This document shows, piece by piece, positions 43,786-52,246 of a DNA stretch of 64,000 bases. The stretch covers positions 1-64,000 of the forward strand of contig DATEVL010000038.1 in the NCBI GenBank assembly GCA_035281845.1. The letters run 5' to 3'. The notes below the pieces were generated by a model. That model was not told where the DNA came from, ran no database searches, and saw only the letters and a list, made by a program, of their open reading frames with translations. The position numbers and the translations under genes are program-made. The stretch comes from DATEVL01 sp035281845 (GTDB taxonomy: Bacteria; Chloroflexota; Anaerolineae; Anaerolineales; E44-bin32). Within the stretch, counting starts at the first letter, position 1, and each line of letters opens with the position of its first letter.

Positions 43786-43862
43786 CCTCCTCCTTGAGCG
43801 GAGACCGCAGAGCCGAACAGTCTCTGGACATGGTTCAGGGCGGCCTCCGGTAAGGGAGGAGG
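43786..43862. repeat. MITE-like element, copy 1
   Basis: Terminal inverted repeats: CCTCCTCCTTGAGCGGAG at the left end and CTCCGGTAAGGGAGGAGG at the right. The interior has no reading frame. A related element lies 34 bases further on. Confidence 0.6.
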
Positions 43863-43895
43863 TGGTAGGGGCGTCCGCTTCTTGCGCAGAGCGTA

Positions 43896-44053
43896 CCTCC
43901 TCGCTGAGCGGAGGCTCCTGCGTGGCAGGAGCCGCAGTCGAAGCGCGCGGCGGAGAACGCCCTTCGACCCTACGGCTTCGCTCAGGGCAGGCCTCGGCCG
44001 CAGAAACGAACCAACTCCGGACAGGGCTCAAGGCGGCCTCCGCTCAGGGAGGA
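43896..44053. repeat. MITE-like element, copy 2
   Basis: Terminal inverted repeats CCTCCTCGCTGAGCGGAGGC and GCCTCCGCTCAGGGAGGA. Inside are a hairpin GGCTCCTGCGTGGCAGGAGCC and a palindromic GCCCTTCGA...TTCGCTCAGGGC block. Confidence 0.6.
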
Positions 44054-44108
44054 TGTGAGGTGATCGTTCGCTCCTCTCGCGGGAAACCGCGATTGGCCCC
44101 CGTCCTAG

Positions 44109-44136
44109 TTGACGCTAGGGCGGCCTGTTGTAGAGT
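44109..44136 (+). promoter_or_regulatory. radC promoter
   Basis: TTGACG (44109-44114), 16-base spacer, TAGAGT (44131-44136), 47 bases before the radC ATG. Confidence 0.5.
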
Positions 44137-44183
44137 CCCTGTACCTCTGCTTTGTGGCAGGGAGCTTGCATCCGGAGGGGGAA

Positions 44184-44885
44184 ATGCCAGAACGCCCGGC
44201 GCGTCACCGGATCGCCGACCTGCAACACTCCGATCGGCCCCGTGAGCGGCTGGCGAACCAGGGCGCGGCGGCTCTCGCCGACGCCGAGCTCGTCGCCATC
44301 CTGTTGCGCACGGGCACGCACGGCTGGAGTGCTCTGCGGCTGTCCGAGTCCCTTTTGCAGGACACGGGCGGCGTAGCCGGCCTGCAGCATGTACGCTTCG
44401 ACGAGCTGCGCGCCCGTCACGGGATCGGATCGGCGAAGGCAGCGCAGCTGCTGGCGGCGATCGAGCTGGGGCGGCGATTCGCCCGAGCCGAACTTGCCGA
44501 GCGCCGAGCGATCCAGTCGCCGGAGGACGTCGCCGAACTCCTGCGCTATGAGATCGGTGGACGGGAACAGGAGCATCTGATCGTGGTCTTGCTCGATACG
44601 CGAAACCGCTTGCTGCGCATTGTCGAGGTGTACGTCGGATCGCTCAATACATCGGTCGTCCGCATCGGAGAGATCTTTCGCGAGGCGGTTCGGGCCAACG
44701 CCGCCGCGCTGATCGTCGCCCACAATCACCCCAGCGGCGATCCCAGCCCCAGCCCTGAAGACGTGGCCGTCACCCGGGCGATGGTCGAGGCCGGCCGCCT
44801 GCTCGACGTCGAAGTGCTCGATCATCTGATCATCGGCAAGGACCGGCATCTGTCGCTGCGACAGGCCGGCCTGGGATTTTCGTAG
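44184..44885 (+). CDS. radC: RadC family JAMM-domain protein
   Basis: 233 residues, GGAGGGGG just before the ATG. The N-terminal UPF0758 helical region has RERLANQGAAALADAELVAILLRTG, then a helix-hairpin-helix HGIGSAKAAQLLAAIELG. The C-terminal JAB1/MPN+ domain has VAHNHPSGDPSPSPEDVAVT, the HxH...D metal motif. Called DNA repair protein historically, but its precise role is unresolved. The gene at 44893 follows after 7 bases. Confidence 0.92.
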   Translation: MPERPARHRIADLQHSDRPRERLANQGAAALADAELVAILLRTGTHGWSALRLSESLLQDTGGVAGLQHVRFDELRARHGIGSAKAAQLLAAIELGRRFARAELAERRAIQSPEDVAELLRYEIGGREQEHLIVVLLDTRNRLLRIVEVYVGSLNTSVVRIGEIFREAVRANAAALIVAHNHPSGDPSPSPEDVAVTRAMVEAGRLLDVEVLDHLIIGKDRHLSLRQAGLGFS

Positions 44886-44892
44886 GTCGGCC

Positions 44893-46521
44893 ATGGCGCT
44901 CGACTTTCAGATCGTGTTGCTGCCGCGGACGGACTACTGGGTTTGGCTCGAGGCCTGCCGCAAGTATGTTCAGAAGTTCGGCGCCAACCTGACGCCCGAC
45001 CCCGAAGTCGCCGCGCGTTACATGGCTCCGACTCAAGTCGTCACGCTGCCGGTGTTCGACGGGGCCTACCCCGACTTGGGAGACCCCATCGATTGGTTCC
45101 GACGCAACCACGACGGGATTCGCCTCGACGTGATCGAGGCGGACAATCCGGAGAGGTTGGGGAAGGTCCTTCGTCGGCGCGCAAAAGACAACGACCGCTA
45201 CGGGGCCAGCCGCCGTCCGTTCCACTTGATGTGGCCGACGGATTTTCCCGTGCTGACCCAGACCTTCGGAGCCAACCCGGCAGCTTATCGGCGTTATGGG
45301 ATGCCGGGGCACGAAGGCGTCGATCTGCGTGCCCTGACGAACACCAACGTCTACGCTTGCGCCGATGGGGAAATCTACGAAGTTCATTACAACCCTAAGG
45401 ACCACGCCTATGGTATCCACATCCGGATCCGACATGCCGACGGCTACAAGACGGTCTACGCCCACCTGGCCAAGGCGCTCGCCGGCAAGGGTGAATTGGT
45501 GCAGGCCGGCCAGTTGATCGGCCGCGCCGACTCGACGGGGAATTCGTCGGCCGCGCATCTGCACTTGACGCTGAAACGCGACGGCGCCACCGCTCGAAAG
45601 GAGACGATCTACCCCAAGGACATCATCGACCCGACTCCGTTCCTCGTTTGGCCGGCGCCGGTTTTCGGCAAGGGCCTCGAGGGAAGCCGGCGTGGCGCAC
45701 ACATAGGTTTGCATCTGGTTCGGACCGGCGGATTGGCGCCTCAGGAGCTGACGGCGGCCGCCACGGCCGGGTCGGAGGCGGTGATGGTTTCCCACCTCGA
45801 GCCGAGGGAGACGATCGAGGCGCTTCGGGCAGCCCGTCCGTCGGTGCGCGTGTTCGCCCGCGTCACCGTGGCCCCGGCCAGCGACGGAATGCAACCCGAC
45901 CGCTTCGCGGCTAGGGTCGCCGGCGAAATTGGGCGCCTCTATCGCGTGGGGGTACGCGACTTCGAGGTCGTGTCGTGTCCGAACGAGCACGGCGGCGGAT
46001 TCGGCTGGCTGTGGAAAGACGGCGAGGCCTTTGGCGTCTGGTTCAGCGAAGTTGTGCGACGTCTCCGGGAGGTCTTTCCCGAAGGGCGCTTCGGATTCCC
46101 TACCCTGGCCAGCGGAGGCGACGTCACGGGCCGGCAGCAAAGCCCGCTGAGTTTTCTGCACCAGGCAGAAACCGCCGCTCACGATGCGGATTGGCTCGGC
46201 ATGGCTTGCGCGCCGGATCCACGAGATGCCGTTCTCGTGGGTTACCTGAACAACTATCCGAAGAAGCCAATCGTCATAACGGAGTTGGGCACGGAGGCGG
46301 AAGCGTCCTCGCCGGAGGCATTCGCCATTCGCTCCGTGGCGTTCGTCCGAGCCCTGCGTGAGACCCCCATCGAGGTCGTTCTCTTGAGAGGGCTGATCGC
46401 AGGCGCTCCGGCAGAAGAGTCGACGACATACTTCTGGGAAGCGCTGAAGATCCTGGCGGAGCCCTCACACCCAAACCCCCTCTCGCGTGCTGAAAGCTCG
46501 GCAGAGGGGGTTTGGGGGTGA
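44893..46521 (+). CDS. M23-like peptidase domain fused to a glycosidase-like C-terminal region, no signal peptide
   Basis: 542 residues. After about 110 unassigned residues an M23/LytM domain has MPGHEGVDLRA and HLHLTL, the zinc motif of lysostaphin-type peptidases. From about 265 on, alternating strands and helices (AHIGLHLV, EAVMVSHLE, VRVFARV, DFEVVSCPNE, IVITELGTEAE) suggest a TIM-barrel. No export signal is visible, odd for a wall hydrolase; a substrate-specific binder or non-classical export is possible. The last 20 codons run through a dispersed hairpin repeat, so the C-terminus may be a recent extension. Confidence 0.7.
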   Translation: MALDFQIVLLPRTDYWVWLEACRKYVQKFGANLTPDPEVAARYMAPTQVVTLPVFDGAYPDLGDPIDWFRRNHDGIRLDVIEADNPERLGKVLRRRAKDNDRYGASRRPFHLMWPTDFPVLTQTFGANPAAYRRYGMPGHEGVDLRALTNTNVYACADGEIYEVHYNPKDHAYGIHIRIRHADGYKTVYAHLAKALAGKGELVQAGQLIGRADSTGNSSAAHLHLTLKRDGATARKETIYPKDIIDPTPFLVWPAPVFGKGLEGSRRGAHIGLHLVRTGGLAPQELTAAATAGSEAVMVSHLEPRETIEALRAARPSVRVFARVTVAPASDGMQPDRFAARVAGEIGRLYRVGVRDFEVVSCPNEHGGGFGWLWKDGEAFGVWFSEVVRRLREVFPEGRFGFPTLASGGDVTGRQQSPLSFLHQAETAAHDADWLGMACAPDPRDAVLVGYLNNYPKKPIVITELGTEAEASSPEAFAIRSVAFVRALRETPIEVVLLRGLIAGAPAEESTTYFWEALKILAEPSHPNPLSRAESSAEGVWG

Positions 46522-46524
46522 GGG
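46462..46524. repeat. REP-like hairpin overlapping the 3' end of the M23-like gene
   Basis: CCCTCACACCCAAACCCCCTC pairs with the mirrored arm ending GGGTTTGGGGGTGAGGG (to 46524). It resembles the hairpin at 29806-29862. It probably also terminates both convergent transcripts. Confidence 0.7.
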
Positions 46525-46526
46525 GG

Positions 46527-46823
46527 CTACGCCGTCCGCTCTAACCTGAAATGCACGAATTCCCCTGTGGCCGTTTCCCACGCGACATCCACTTGGTCGA
46601 CGAGTGCAGCCCGAGGCCCCTGGCGAAGACGTAGCAACAGAGTCTCAAGTGAGGGGAGTGGACCCTCGGCGACGACTTCGACTCGCCCGTCGCGCAGGTT
46701 CCTCACCCATCCCGAGGCTCGTACGTCGTTGGCCGCGTCCTGGACGAAGTAGCGGAACCCAACGCCCTGCACCATGCCACTGACGAAGGCGTGAAGTCTG
46801 GTAGACGAGTCGCTCATCGTCAA
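46527..46823 (-). CDS. acyP: Acylphosphatase
   Basis: 98 residues. VSGMVQGVGFRYFVQDAA carries the catalytic Arg of the acylphosphatase signature, and GWVRNLRDGRVEVVAEG the conserved Asn block. It hydrolyses acyl phosphates such as acetyl- or carbamoyl-phosphate. ATG 46823 or the ATG two codons later are both possible. It is last in a minus-strand run with AEC transporter, HEAT and M50 genes. Confidence 0.93.
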   Translation of the reverse strand: MTMSDSSTRLHAFVSGMVQGVGFRYFVQDAANDVRASGWVRNLRDGRVEVVAEGPLPSLETLLLRLRQGPRAALVDQVDVAWETATGEFVHFRLERTA

Positions 46824-46830
46824 TGGCCGC

Positions 46831-47736
46831 CTACCGCAATAGGCTCAATATCGGTACGAGAGTCAGAGGGCTGAGCACCGTCGTGAGCAGAATCGCCCCG
46901 GACACGAATTCGGGCTCCACGTCATATTGAGCTGCCAGGATGGAGGTCAGGACGGCGCTGGGCATGGCCGCCTCCAGGATTCCCGCCTGCGCCGCCGCCG
47001 GTGGAAGGCGGAACCATTGGGCGAAGCCCCACGCCAACGCCGGAGAGACGACGAGGCGCAGGACGGCTGTCAGCCCCAGAAGGCCCGGGCGGGTTGGGCG
47101 ACCGTTCCTCCCGAGCTGCATGCCCAGCAGAAGCAACATCGAAGGAATCGTCGCGGCCGCCAGCAGTCCCACCGGCGCCGCAAGCACAGGGGGCAGCGAG
47201 AGGTGTTGGGAGCGTAGGTACAGGGCGAGGGGGATGGCATAGACCGCCGGGACCTTGGCCAGGCCTGCAAGCGCTTCCCGGGCGTTCGTCCGCCCGACAC
47301 CGGCGATCCAGGCCCCGGCGGAGTTGGCGGTAAGCGATGTAGTCGAGAAGAAGACCGTCGCCCAGGCCAGGGTTACCTCGCCGAAAGCCAGTTGCGTGAT
47401 CGGAAGCCCCAGGTTTCCCGCGTTCATGAAGGTCACACACAAGACGAAGGCCGAGGTCATTGTCCGGCTCAGCCCGAGCGCCCTCGCCAAGCCCCATGAA
47501 ATGAGAGCCAGGACGAGCAGGAGCAAGGCGACAAACGCTGCCATGCGAAACATCTCGCCCACTTCGAACGGAATCTTGATCAATAGGCTGAAGACCAGGG
47601 CCGGGGAGAAGGCGTAGAAGACGACCTGCGAGAGCGGCCGCGGATCGATTCGAAGCAGCCTTTGGAGTAAGAGACCCACGCCGGCCAGCATCATGACCGG
47701 GAGCAAGTTCTCGAGGAAGATCGTGAGCAGACTCAA
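46831..47736 (-). CDS. AEC (auxin efflux carrier) family transporter
   Basis: 301 residues with about ten hydrophobic segments. FMNAGNLGLPI in the middle and the symmetric two-half layout match bacterial AEC permeases, which move organic anions such as malate or related compounds. Substrate unknown. It overlaps the HEAT-repeat gene by 4 bases and is 7 bases from the acylphosphatase gene. Confidence 0.88.
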   Translation of the reverse strand: MSLLTIFLENLLPVMMLAGVGLLLQRLLRIDPRPLSQVVFYAFSPALVFSLLIKIPFEVGEMFRMAAFVALLLLVLALISWGLARALGLSRTMTSAFVLCVTFMNAGNLGLPITQLAFGEVTLAWATVFFSTTSLTANSAGAWIAGVGRTNAREALAGLAKVPAVYAIPLALYLRSQHLSLPPVLAAPVGLLAAATIPSMLLLLGMQLGRNGRPTRPGLLGLTAVLRLVVSPALAWGFAQWFRLPPAAAQAGILEAAMPSAVLTSILAAQYDVEPEFVSGAILLTTVLSPLTLVPILSLLR

Positions 47737-48677
47737 TCGCCTCGGTCCTGGGCGCGCAGACCTTCCTCCAACTGCCGGGTGCTGTCGACGAAGGCCAAGT
47801 GCTCGAGGGACTCCTCGGCAGCCGAGGCCAGCGACGGATCGGGAGCGGCGCGCAAGAATCGGCGCAGGCCGCGTTCCGCCGACTTGCCTCCGATCTGGCC
47901 GAGCGCCCAGATGGCACGCTCCTGCACGTCGGGGTGGGTGTCTTCCAGCAGCTCGAGCAGTTCCGGAACGCTCCTACGAAGCTCCAGCTCACCCGCGGCC
48001 TGCGCCGCCTCCCTGCGGATTTCGGGTGAAGCGTTCCGCATTTCGGCAAGGACCGCCTCCCGCCAGCGCCGGTCGCCGGAACGCCCCATGGCCAGGAGCG
48101 CCGTCCGCTTCGACGAATCTTCCTGCGTTTCATACGCCCCTTGGATCAACCCCGTGACTTCCGGCCGAGAAGAATACCCGAGCGACTCGATGGATCGCAG
48201 CCGCAAGTCCCGCTCGGGCGAGTCGGCCGCGGCGAGAAGCTTGTCCTCCAGTGCGCGTTTCTCCTCGTCGGCGACGTTGGCCACCTCGCAGCGGTAGACG
48301 AATCGGCCCAGCGCGGCGGCGGCCTCGGCCCGAACCCCAACGTCGGGATCCGCCTGAAGGAGCTCCACAAACCTGCCCTGCAGGGAAGGGTCCTCGCATT
48401 CCCAGAGGTTCGCCAGGGCGCGCCGACGGACGAGGGGGTCGGGATCCGACAGCCCCAATCGCGCAAGCTGGTCGAAATTGAGCTCGATGTGCTCGCGCGC
48501 TTGCTCGCCGAAGACCTGCATCGCTTCCTGGCGACGCAAGGGAGGCAGTTGTTCCCAGACCCGGCGAGTCTCTTCGATCCCTGCCGCATCCAGGTCCGAC
48601 AGGCCGCGCATCGAAGATGGACGCAGGTCGTCGGCCGAGCTTAGCGCGTCGAGCGCCTGGTCGAGAGTCGGGCTCAT
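47733..48677 (-). CDS. HEAT-repeat protein
   Basis: 314 residues made of repeated helix pairs with the DPDxxVRxxAAxALG pattern (for example DPDPLVRRRALANLWE, DPDVGVRAEAAAALG, ASPEIRREAAQAAGEL, THPDVQERAIWALGQIG). It forms an elongated helical scaffold with no enzyme motif. It lies between the M50 protease and the AEC gene and overlaps the latter, so its partner may be one of those membrane proteins. Confidence 0.85.
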   Translation of the reverse strand: MSPTLDQALDALSSADDLRPSSMRGLSDLDAAGIEETRRVWEQLPPLRRQEAMQVFGEQAREHIELNFDQLARLGLSDPDPLVRRRALANLWECEDPSLQGRFVELLQADPDVGVRAEAAAALGRFVYRCEVANVADEEKRALEDKLLAAADSPERDLRLRSIESLGYSSRPEVTGLIQGAYETQEDSSKRTALLAMGRSGDRRWREAVLAEMRNASPEIRREAAQAAGELELRRSVPELLELLEDTHPDVQERAIWALGQIGGKSAERGLRRFLRAAPDPSLASAAEESLEHLAFVDSTRQLEEGLRAQDRGD

Positions 48678-48692
48678 GGGTGGGGGCGGTGT

Positions 48693-49742
48693 CTAACGCG
48701 GCAGGACGAGCGGGTTGGAGAAATCTTGAATGTTGACGTAGGCCATCAGGATCAGCAGCAGCACGAACCCGATCGCATGAGCCAGACCTTCATGACGGGG
48801 CGACAGGCGCCGATGAAAGACGGCTTCGAACGCGACGAAAGCCAGCCGTCCTCCGTCCAACGCCGGAATGGGCAGCAGGTTAGCCAGCGCCAACCCGATG
48901 CTGATCAGCCCGACCAGGTTCAACGTCAGGAACGGTCGCTGGGCATCGCGGTCGATTTCGCCCGCCCAGGCGAACATGTCGTACATGCCCTTCAATCCAC
49001 TGACCCTGGCGTCCTCGGGAGCGACATCACCTTGCATCAGCCGGGAGGGGAACAGCACCATGTTTTCGAACTGCAAGAACGCAGCGTTGACCCCGTAGAC
49101 GCTCGCCTCGGGCCACGACGTCTGCAAGGTGGGGTGGCCGATCGTGATTCCAATCGGGCCTTCGTCCGGCGGATGCTCCGAGCGCGGGGTGATAGGCACC
49201 TTGATCGTCTCACCCTGGCGCAGCACGGTCAGGGTGATCAGCGTGTCGAGGTTGGCCGCCGTCGCGTCGCGCAACGTTTCGAAGCTGTTGATCTCGATGT
49301 CGTTGAATCTGATGGTGAGGTCGCCGCGCTGCAATCCGGCCGCCTCCGCCGGCGAGCCGGCGGCGACCTGCGTGACGATCACCCGCGCCGGGTCCGGTGC
49401 GGCGAACTTGTAGGCCGCAGTGAAGGCCAGCACCCCCAGCAGGATGTTGGCGCCTGGGCCGGCCAGCAAGACGAGCGCCCGAGTGCGCTTGGGTGCGCCG
49501 GCCAGACCCCCCGGAACGGAGGGGTCGTCTTCGCCGGCCGGCCGGACGAAACCGCCGAGCGGGATAGCGTTAACAGTAAAACGGGTTCCACCGGCTTGGA
49601 ACAGCGTCAGCAGGCGAGGCGGGAACCCGATGCCGAATTCGGTGACTTTCACGCCCTGCAAACGTGCCGCGACGAAATGGCCGAACTCGTGGCCGAGGAT
49701 CAGCAGCGCCAGGATTCCGACGAAAACAAGTACATCTCTCAT
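48693..49742 (-). CDS. M50 site-2-type membrane metalloprotease (RseP-like)
   Basis: 349 residues, starting MRDVLVFVGILALLILGHEFGHFVAAR, with the HExxH zinc motif (His18, Glu19, His22) in the first membrane segment. A PDZ domain spans about 125-200 (AAGSPAEAAGLQRGDLTIRFN), and PALDGGRL supplies the third ligand. It carries out intramembrane cleavage, classically of anti-sigma factors. The extension up to 50159 is rejected: TATAAT (49812-49807) plus a 64-base gap precede ATG 49742. Confidence 0.93.
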   Translation of the reverse strand: MRDVLVFVGILALLILGHEFGHFVAARLQGVKVTEFGIGFPPRLLTLFQAGGTRFTVNAIPLGGFVRPAGEDDPSVPGGLAGAPKRTRALVLLAGPGANILLGVLAFTAAYKFAAPDPARVIVTQVAAGSPAEAAGLQRGDLTIRFNDIEINSFETLRDATAANLDTLITLTVLRQGETIKVPITPRSEHPPDEGPIGITIGHPTLQTSWPEASVYGVNAAFLQFENMVLFPSRLMQGDVAPEDARVSGLKGMYDMFAWAGEIDRDAQRPFLTLNLVGLISIGLALANLLPIPALDGGRLAFVAFEAVFHRRLSPRHEGLAHAIGFVLLLILMAYVNIQDFSNPLVLPR

Positions 49743-49806
49743 GAGAAAACTCCGATGAGGGGACGGTTGTAACGGAACGATCCCCGATCGGATTATTCCT
49801 GGCGGG

Positions 49807-49812
49807 ATTATA
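49807..49812 (-). promoter_or_regulatory. Extended -10 of the M50-HEAT-AEC-acyP operon
   Basis: TGC-TATAAT on the minus strand, overlapping the end of the mevalonate decarboxylase gene and 64 bases before the M50 ATG. Confidence 0.55.
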
Positions 49813-50812
49813 GCAGGGCGAGGAGGGGATCCTGTGGATCGAGTAATCGGGCCGGCCCGCCGGGCGCGGCGGCGAGCACCCGCGACACTCCTGGGATGCG
49901 CCGAAGGCGGTCGGCCATTTCGTCGGCCACGTCCGCCGGGCACAGGCAGTGGACGTTGGGGCCTGCGTCGAGGGTGTAGCAGAGATTGTCGCCCTGCTCG
50001 CGCCAGGTCCGCACCGTCTGGATCACGGAGATGCTCGCCGGAGCCCAGTAGAGCAACGGGGGCGAGGAAGTCTGCATGACCGCGTGCATCAGGTGGCAGT
50101 CGCGCTCGACCACTTCGACCAGGGAGGCGAAATCTCGGTCGAGCAGGGCGCGGCGGCATGCCTCGAGTCGGCTCGGGGCCGACGCGACTCGTGCCTCTTG
50201 CAGCGGGCTAGTGGCGGCGAGCTGATGTCCCTCGGTCGAACCGACGGCTTTGGGAACCGTCTCAACCAGGGCAATGAGATCGACCAGCGCCCAATGACCG
50301 GGGTCGGCGATCGGCTCGGCGAAGGAGGTGCCATCGTCCTCGCCGGCACGCCACTCGACGTACCCGCCGAAAACCGACCGGCACGCCGAGCCGGAACCGC
50401 GGCGGGCGAGGCGTGAAAGGTCGGAGGCCGTCAGGTCGAGGCCAGCCGCGGCCGCCGCCGCCAGACTTAGGGCGGCGAAGGCCGAGGCCGAGGAAGCCAA
50501 CCCTGCGCCAGAGGGAAAATCACTGGCGCTGACGACTTCTGCCGACGTGCCGACGCCCGCTCGCCCGCGGACAAGGTCGAGGTGCAGGACCACTCTCTGA
50601 CGTTCGGCCGCCGTGGCCGGTCGTCGGTTGAGGGTGACCCGGTCCGTCGCCAATTCGGAGTCGAAGTGGACCCGCGTTACCGTGTGAAGCCCGGCCAGAG
50701 TCATCGAAATCGAGCCGTTCCGGGGAAGGCGAAGCGCGTCGTCGCGGTTGCCCCAATACTTGATGAGCGCCAGGTTGGGATGAGCGGCGGCTATCGCCGA
50801 GCCGGGTTTCAT
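49808..50812 (-). CDS. Mevalonate-type decarboxylase (diphosphomevalonate or phosphomevalonate decarboxylase)
   Basis: 334 residues of the GHMP superfamily. AHPNLALIKYWGNRD, SDFPSGAGLASSASAF, RRGSGSACRS and the catalytic-Asp segment LDAGPNVHCL match the decarboxylase branch of isoprenoid synthesis. Chloroflexi are known to include a phosphomevalonate decarboxylase variant (Roseiflexus), so classical versus alternative pathway remains open. ATG 50812 matches the family start; TTG 50842 is a possible longer start. No other pathway gene is in the window. Confidence 0.9.
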   Translation of the reverse strand: MKPGSAIAAAHPNLALIKYWGNRDDALRLPRNGSISMTLAGLHTVTRVHFDSELATDRVTLNRRPATAAERQRVVLHLDLVRGRAGVGTSAEVVSASDFPSGAGLASSASAFAALSLAAAAAAGLDLTASDLSRLARRGSGSACRSVFGGYVEWRAGEDDGTSFAEPIADPGHWALVDLIALVETVPKAVGSTEGHQLAATSPLQEARVASAPSRLEACRRALLDRDFASLVEVVERDCHLMHAVMQTSSPPLLYWAPASISVIQTVRTWREQGDNLCYTLDAGPNVHCLCPADVADEMADRLRRIPGVSRVLAAAPGGPARLLDPQDPLLALL

Positions 50813-50932
50813 GAGAGACGTCTCGTGTGAAGAGCCGGTCAAGGGGCGCCTTCGCCCCTGGTGTCGCTTCTGCGGATGACTAAGACGTCTGAGATGATTC
50901 GTTCCAGAGAAGGACCCACTTGTCCGTCGTCG

Positions 50933-51700
50933 CTACGGGCGCGTATCGGCAACCCACTTCTCGACGCGCTCCGCCAGATGGGTTTGGGCGATCGGATCGG
51001 TGGGGAAGTAGGAAGCCGTCTCATCTTCTTCCGGAGCCATCGGCGACCGCAACGGCCCGACCGCCAGGAGTGGAAGGCGTGCGGCGCGCATCGCCTGCAG
51101 CGCGGTGCGGTGGTGGTTCAAGCGCGGGTCGAAAGGCGAAAGCAGAACGCCCAACAGGTCGAGGTCGGCGTTCATTTCCTGGCGGATCTGCGCCAGGGTC
51201 GCCAAAAACAGCCACAGGCCGCGCACGTGAGTGACGTCGGGTTGGCTTGGGACCAACACCGCTTCGGCCGCTGTCAGCGCGTTCACTGTGAGCAGGCTCA
51301 AAGTGGAAGGGCAATCGATCAAGGCGATGTCGAAGTTGGCGCCGACCGAGCCCAGAACTTTTCGGACGACCATCTCTCGTCCGATGCGCGAGGCCATGCC
51401 GAGCTCGGTCGAGGCCATGGCCAAGTCGGCCGGCGCCAGAAACAAGTAGGTTCCCGGCACGACCTCGCGCAAGACATCCCACATCGCCACCGGGCCGGGC
51501 AGCGCGCCGCCCAGAACTTCAGCCAGGCTGGCCCCCGCCGTCGACTCGATGCCACAAAAGGTGGTGAGGCTGGCTTGCGGATCCAGATCGACCAGCAGGA
51601 CGCGCCAACCCCGTTCGGCCATGATCATGCCCAGGGCGTGCGTTGTGGCGGTCTTACCCGAGCCGGCGCGGGGGTTGGCGATGGCGATCGTGCGCATCAT
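50933..51700 (-). CDS. ParA/MinD-like ATPase with atypical Walker A
   Basis: 255 residues from the first Met of MMRTIAIAN. The P-loop reads NPRAGSGKTATT (9-20), so the signature Lys of the ParA deviant Walker motif (KGGxGKT) is Arg11; VDLDPQASLTTF is the A' motif and DIALIDCPS the Walker B. No parB or partition sites are adjacent, so it is an orphan; roles in positioning cell-surface or chromosomal cargo are possible. Extension to 52081 is rejected because it runs through tRNA-His. Confidence 0.85.
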   Translation of the reverse strand: MMRTIAIANPRAGSGKTATTHALGMIMAERGWRVLLVDLDPQASLTTFCGIESTAGASLAEVLGGALPGPVAMWDVLREVVPGTYLFLAPADLAMASTELGMASRIGREMVVRKVLGSVGANFDIALIDCPSTLSLLTVNALTAAEAVLVPSQPDVTHVRGLWLFLATLAQIRQEMNADLDLLGVLLSPFDPRLNHHRTALQAMRAARLPLLAVGPLRSPMAPEEDETASYFPTDPIAQTHLAERVEKWVADTRP

Positions 51701-52023
51701 GACGGTGAGCCGTCGGCTCGCCAAGTTTACACCAGCCGCGGTCAGAACCGTTTCTGACCCGTCCTTTGAGCGGCAGAGAGCGCATGAAGCGGCTGACGGG
51801 CTTTTGTTTGAATCGCGGCCGACGGTCGAAGTGAAAAGAGATCCGGGGCCGCCGTCTTTTCGCCGGGCCCTACGTCCCCCGGGGGCGCGCCTTCGTCCAG
51901 ACCCCTCCTGGGTATGCCCGAAGGGTGAGAGGGTGGCCGCCACGAAAGGGCACCATCGGGCGTCCCACGGGAAGGCGGCCACGACGCTCATAGGAAAAGA
52001 CGCCCCGGTGGGCGTCTTGTTAG
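51701..52023. other. Intergenic region between parA-like gene and tRNA-His
   Basis: No gene seen. It holds a perfect palindrome GGTCAGAA-CCGT-TTCTGACC (51740-51759) about 20 bases upstream of a likely minus-strand -10 TAAACT, positioned like a repressor site. On the plus strand CCCGTC (51758-51763) can pair with GACGGG (51795-51800) before TTTTGTTT. The tRNA-His terminator is at 51995-52018. Confidence 0.45.
51995..52018 (-). terminator. tRNA-His terminator
   Basis: Minus strand: AAGACGCCC pairs with GGGCGTCTT around a 4-base loop and is followed by TTTT. Confidence 0.75.
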
Positions 52024-52096
52024 GGTGGGCGACGGGTTTCGAACCCGCAACCTTCCGGTCCACAGCCGGACGCTCTGCCATTGAGCTACGCCCACC
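52024..52096 (-). tRNA. tRNA-His (GTG)
   Basis: Acceptor GTGGGCG/CGCCCAC with the extra 5' G (G-1) opposite C73, the hallmark of tRNA-His. Anticodon GTG at 52063-52061; T loop TTCGAAA. No encoded CCA. It lies just downstream of hisS in the same direction. Confidence 0.96.
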
Positions 52097-52246
52097 ACGT
52101 TCGCGAGCAAGTATGCCACAAATGAAGAAGTGATCAGTGGTCAGTGGCCAGTGGTCGGTGGCGTAGCCGCAGCCTTTAGGCTGCGTCCGTGCCGCAGGCT
52201 AAGGCCTGCGGCTACCACTGGCTACTCATAACTGATGACGTGTCCT
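52097..52246. repeat. Dispersed repeat: GGTCAGT units and nested GTAGCCGCAG palindrome
   Basis: CAGTGGTCAGTGGCCAGTGG (52137-52156) is followed by a large imperfect palindrome running from GTAGCCGCAGCC to GGCCTGCGGCTAC (about 52163-52215). The first part belongs to the same family as 5412-5692. No gene. Confidence 0.65.

Noticed and set aside
48693..50159. Longer 488-residue M50 protease frame
   Set aside because: The extra N-terminus is Arg/Pro-rich, antisense-like to nothing conserved, and lies upstream of a good promoter inside the mevalonate decarboxylase gene.
51800..51990. Possible RNase P or other structural RNA upstream of the parA-like gene
   Set aside because: No conserved core sequence of RNase P, SRP RNA, tmRNA or 6S could be matched by eye.
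50933..52081. Longer 382-residue ParA reading frame
   Set aside because: The extension would translate through tRNA-His and its terminator; the ParA fold begins at 51700.
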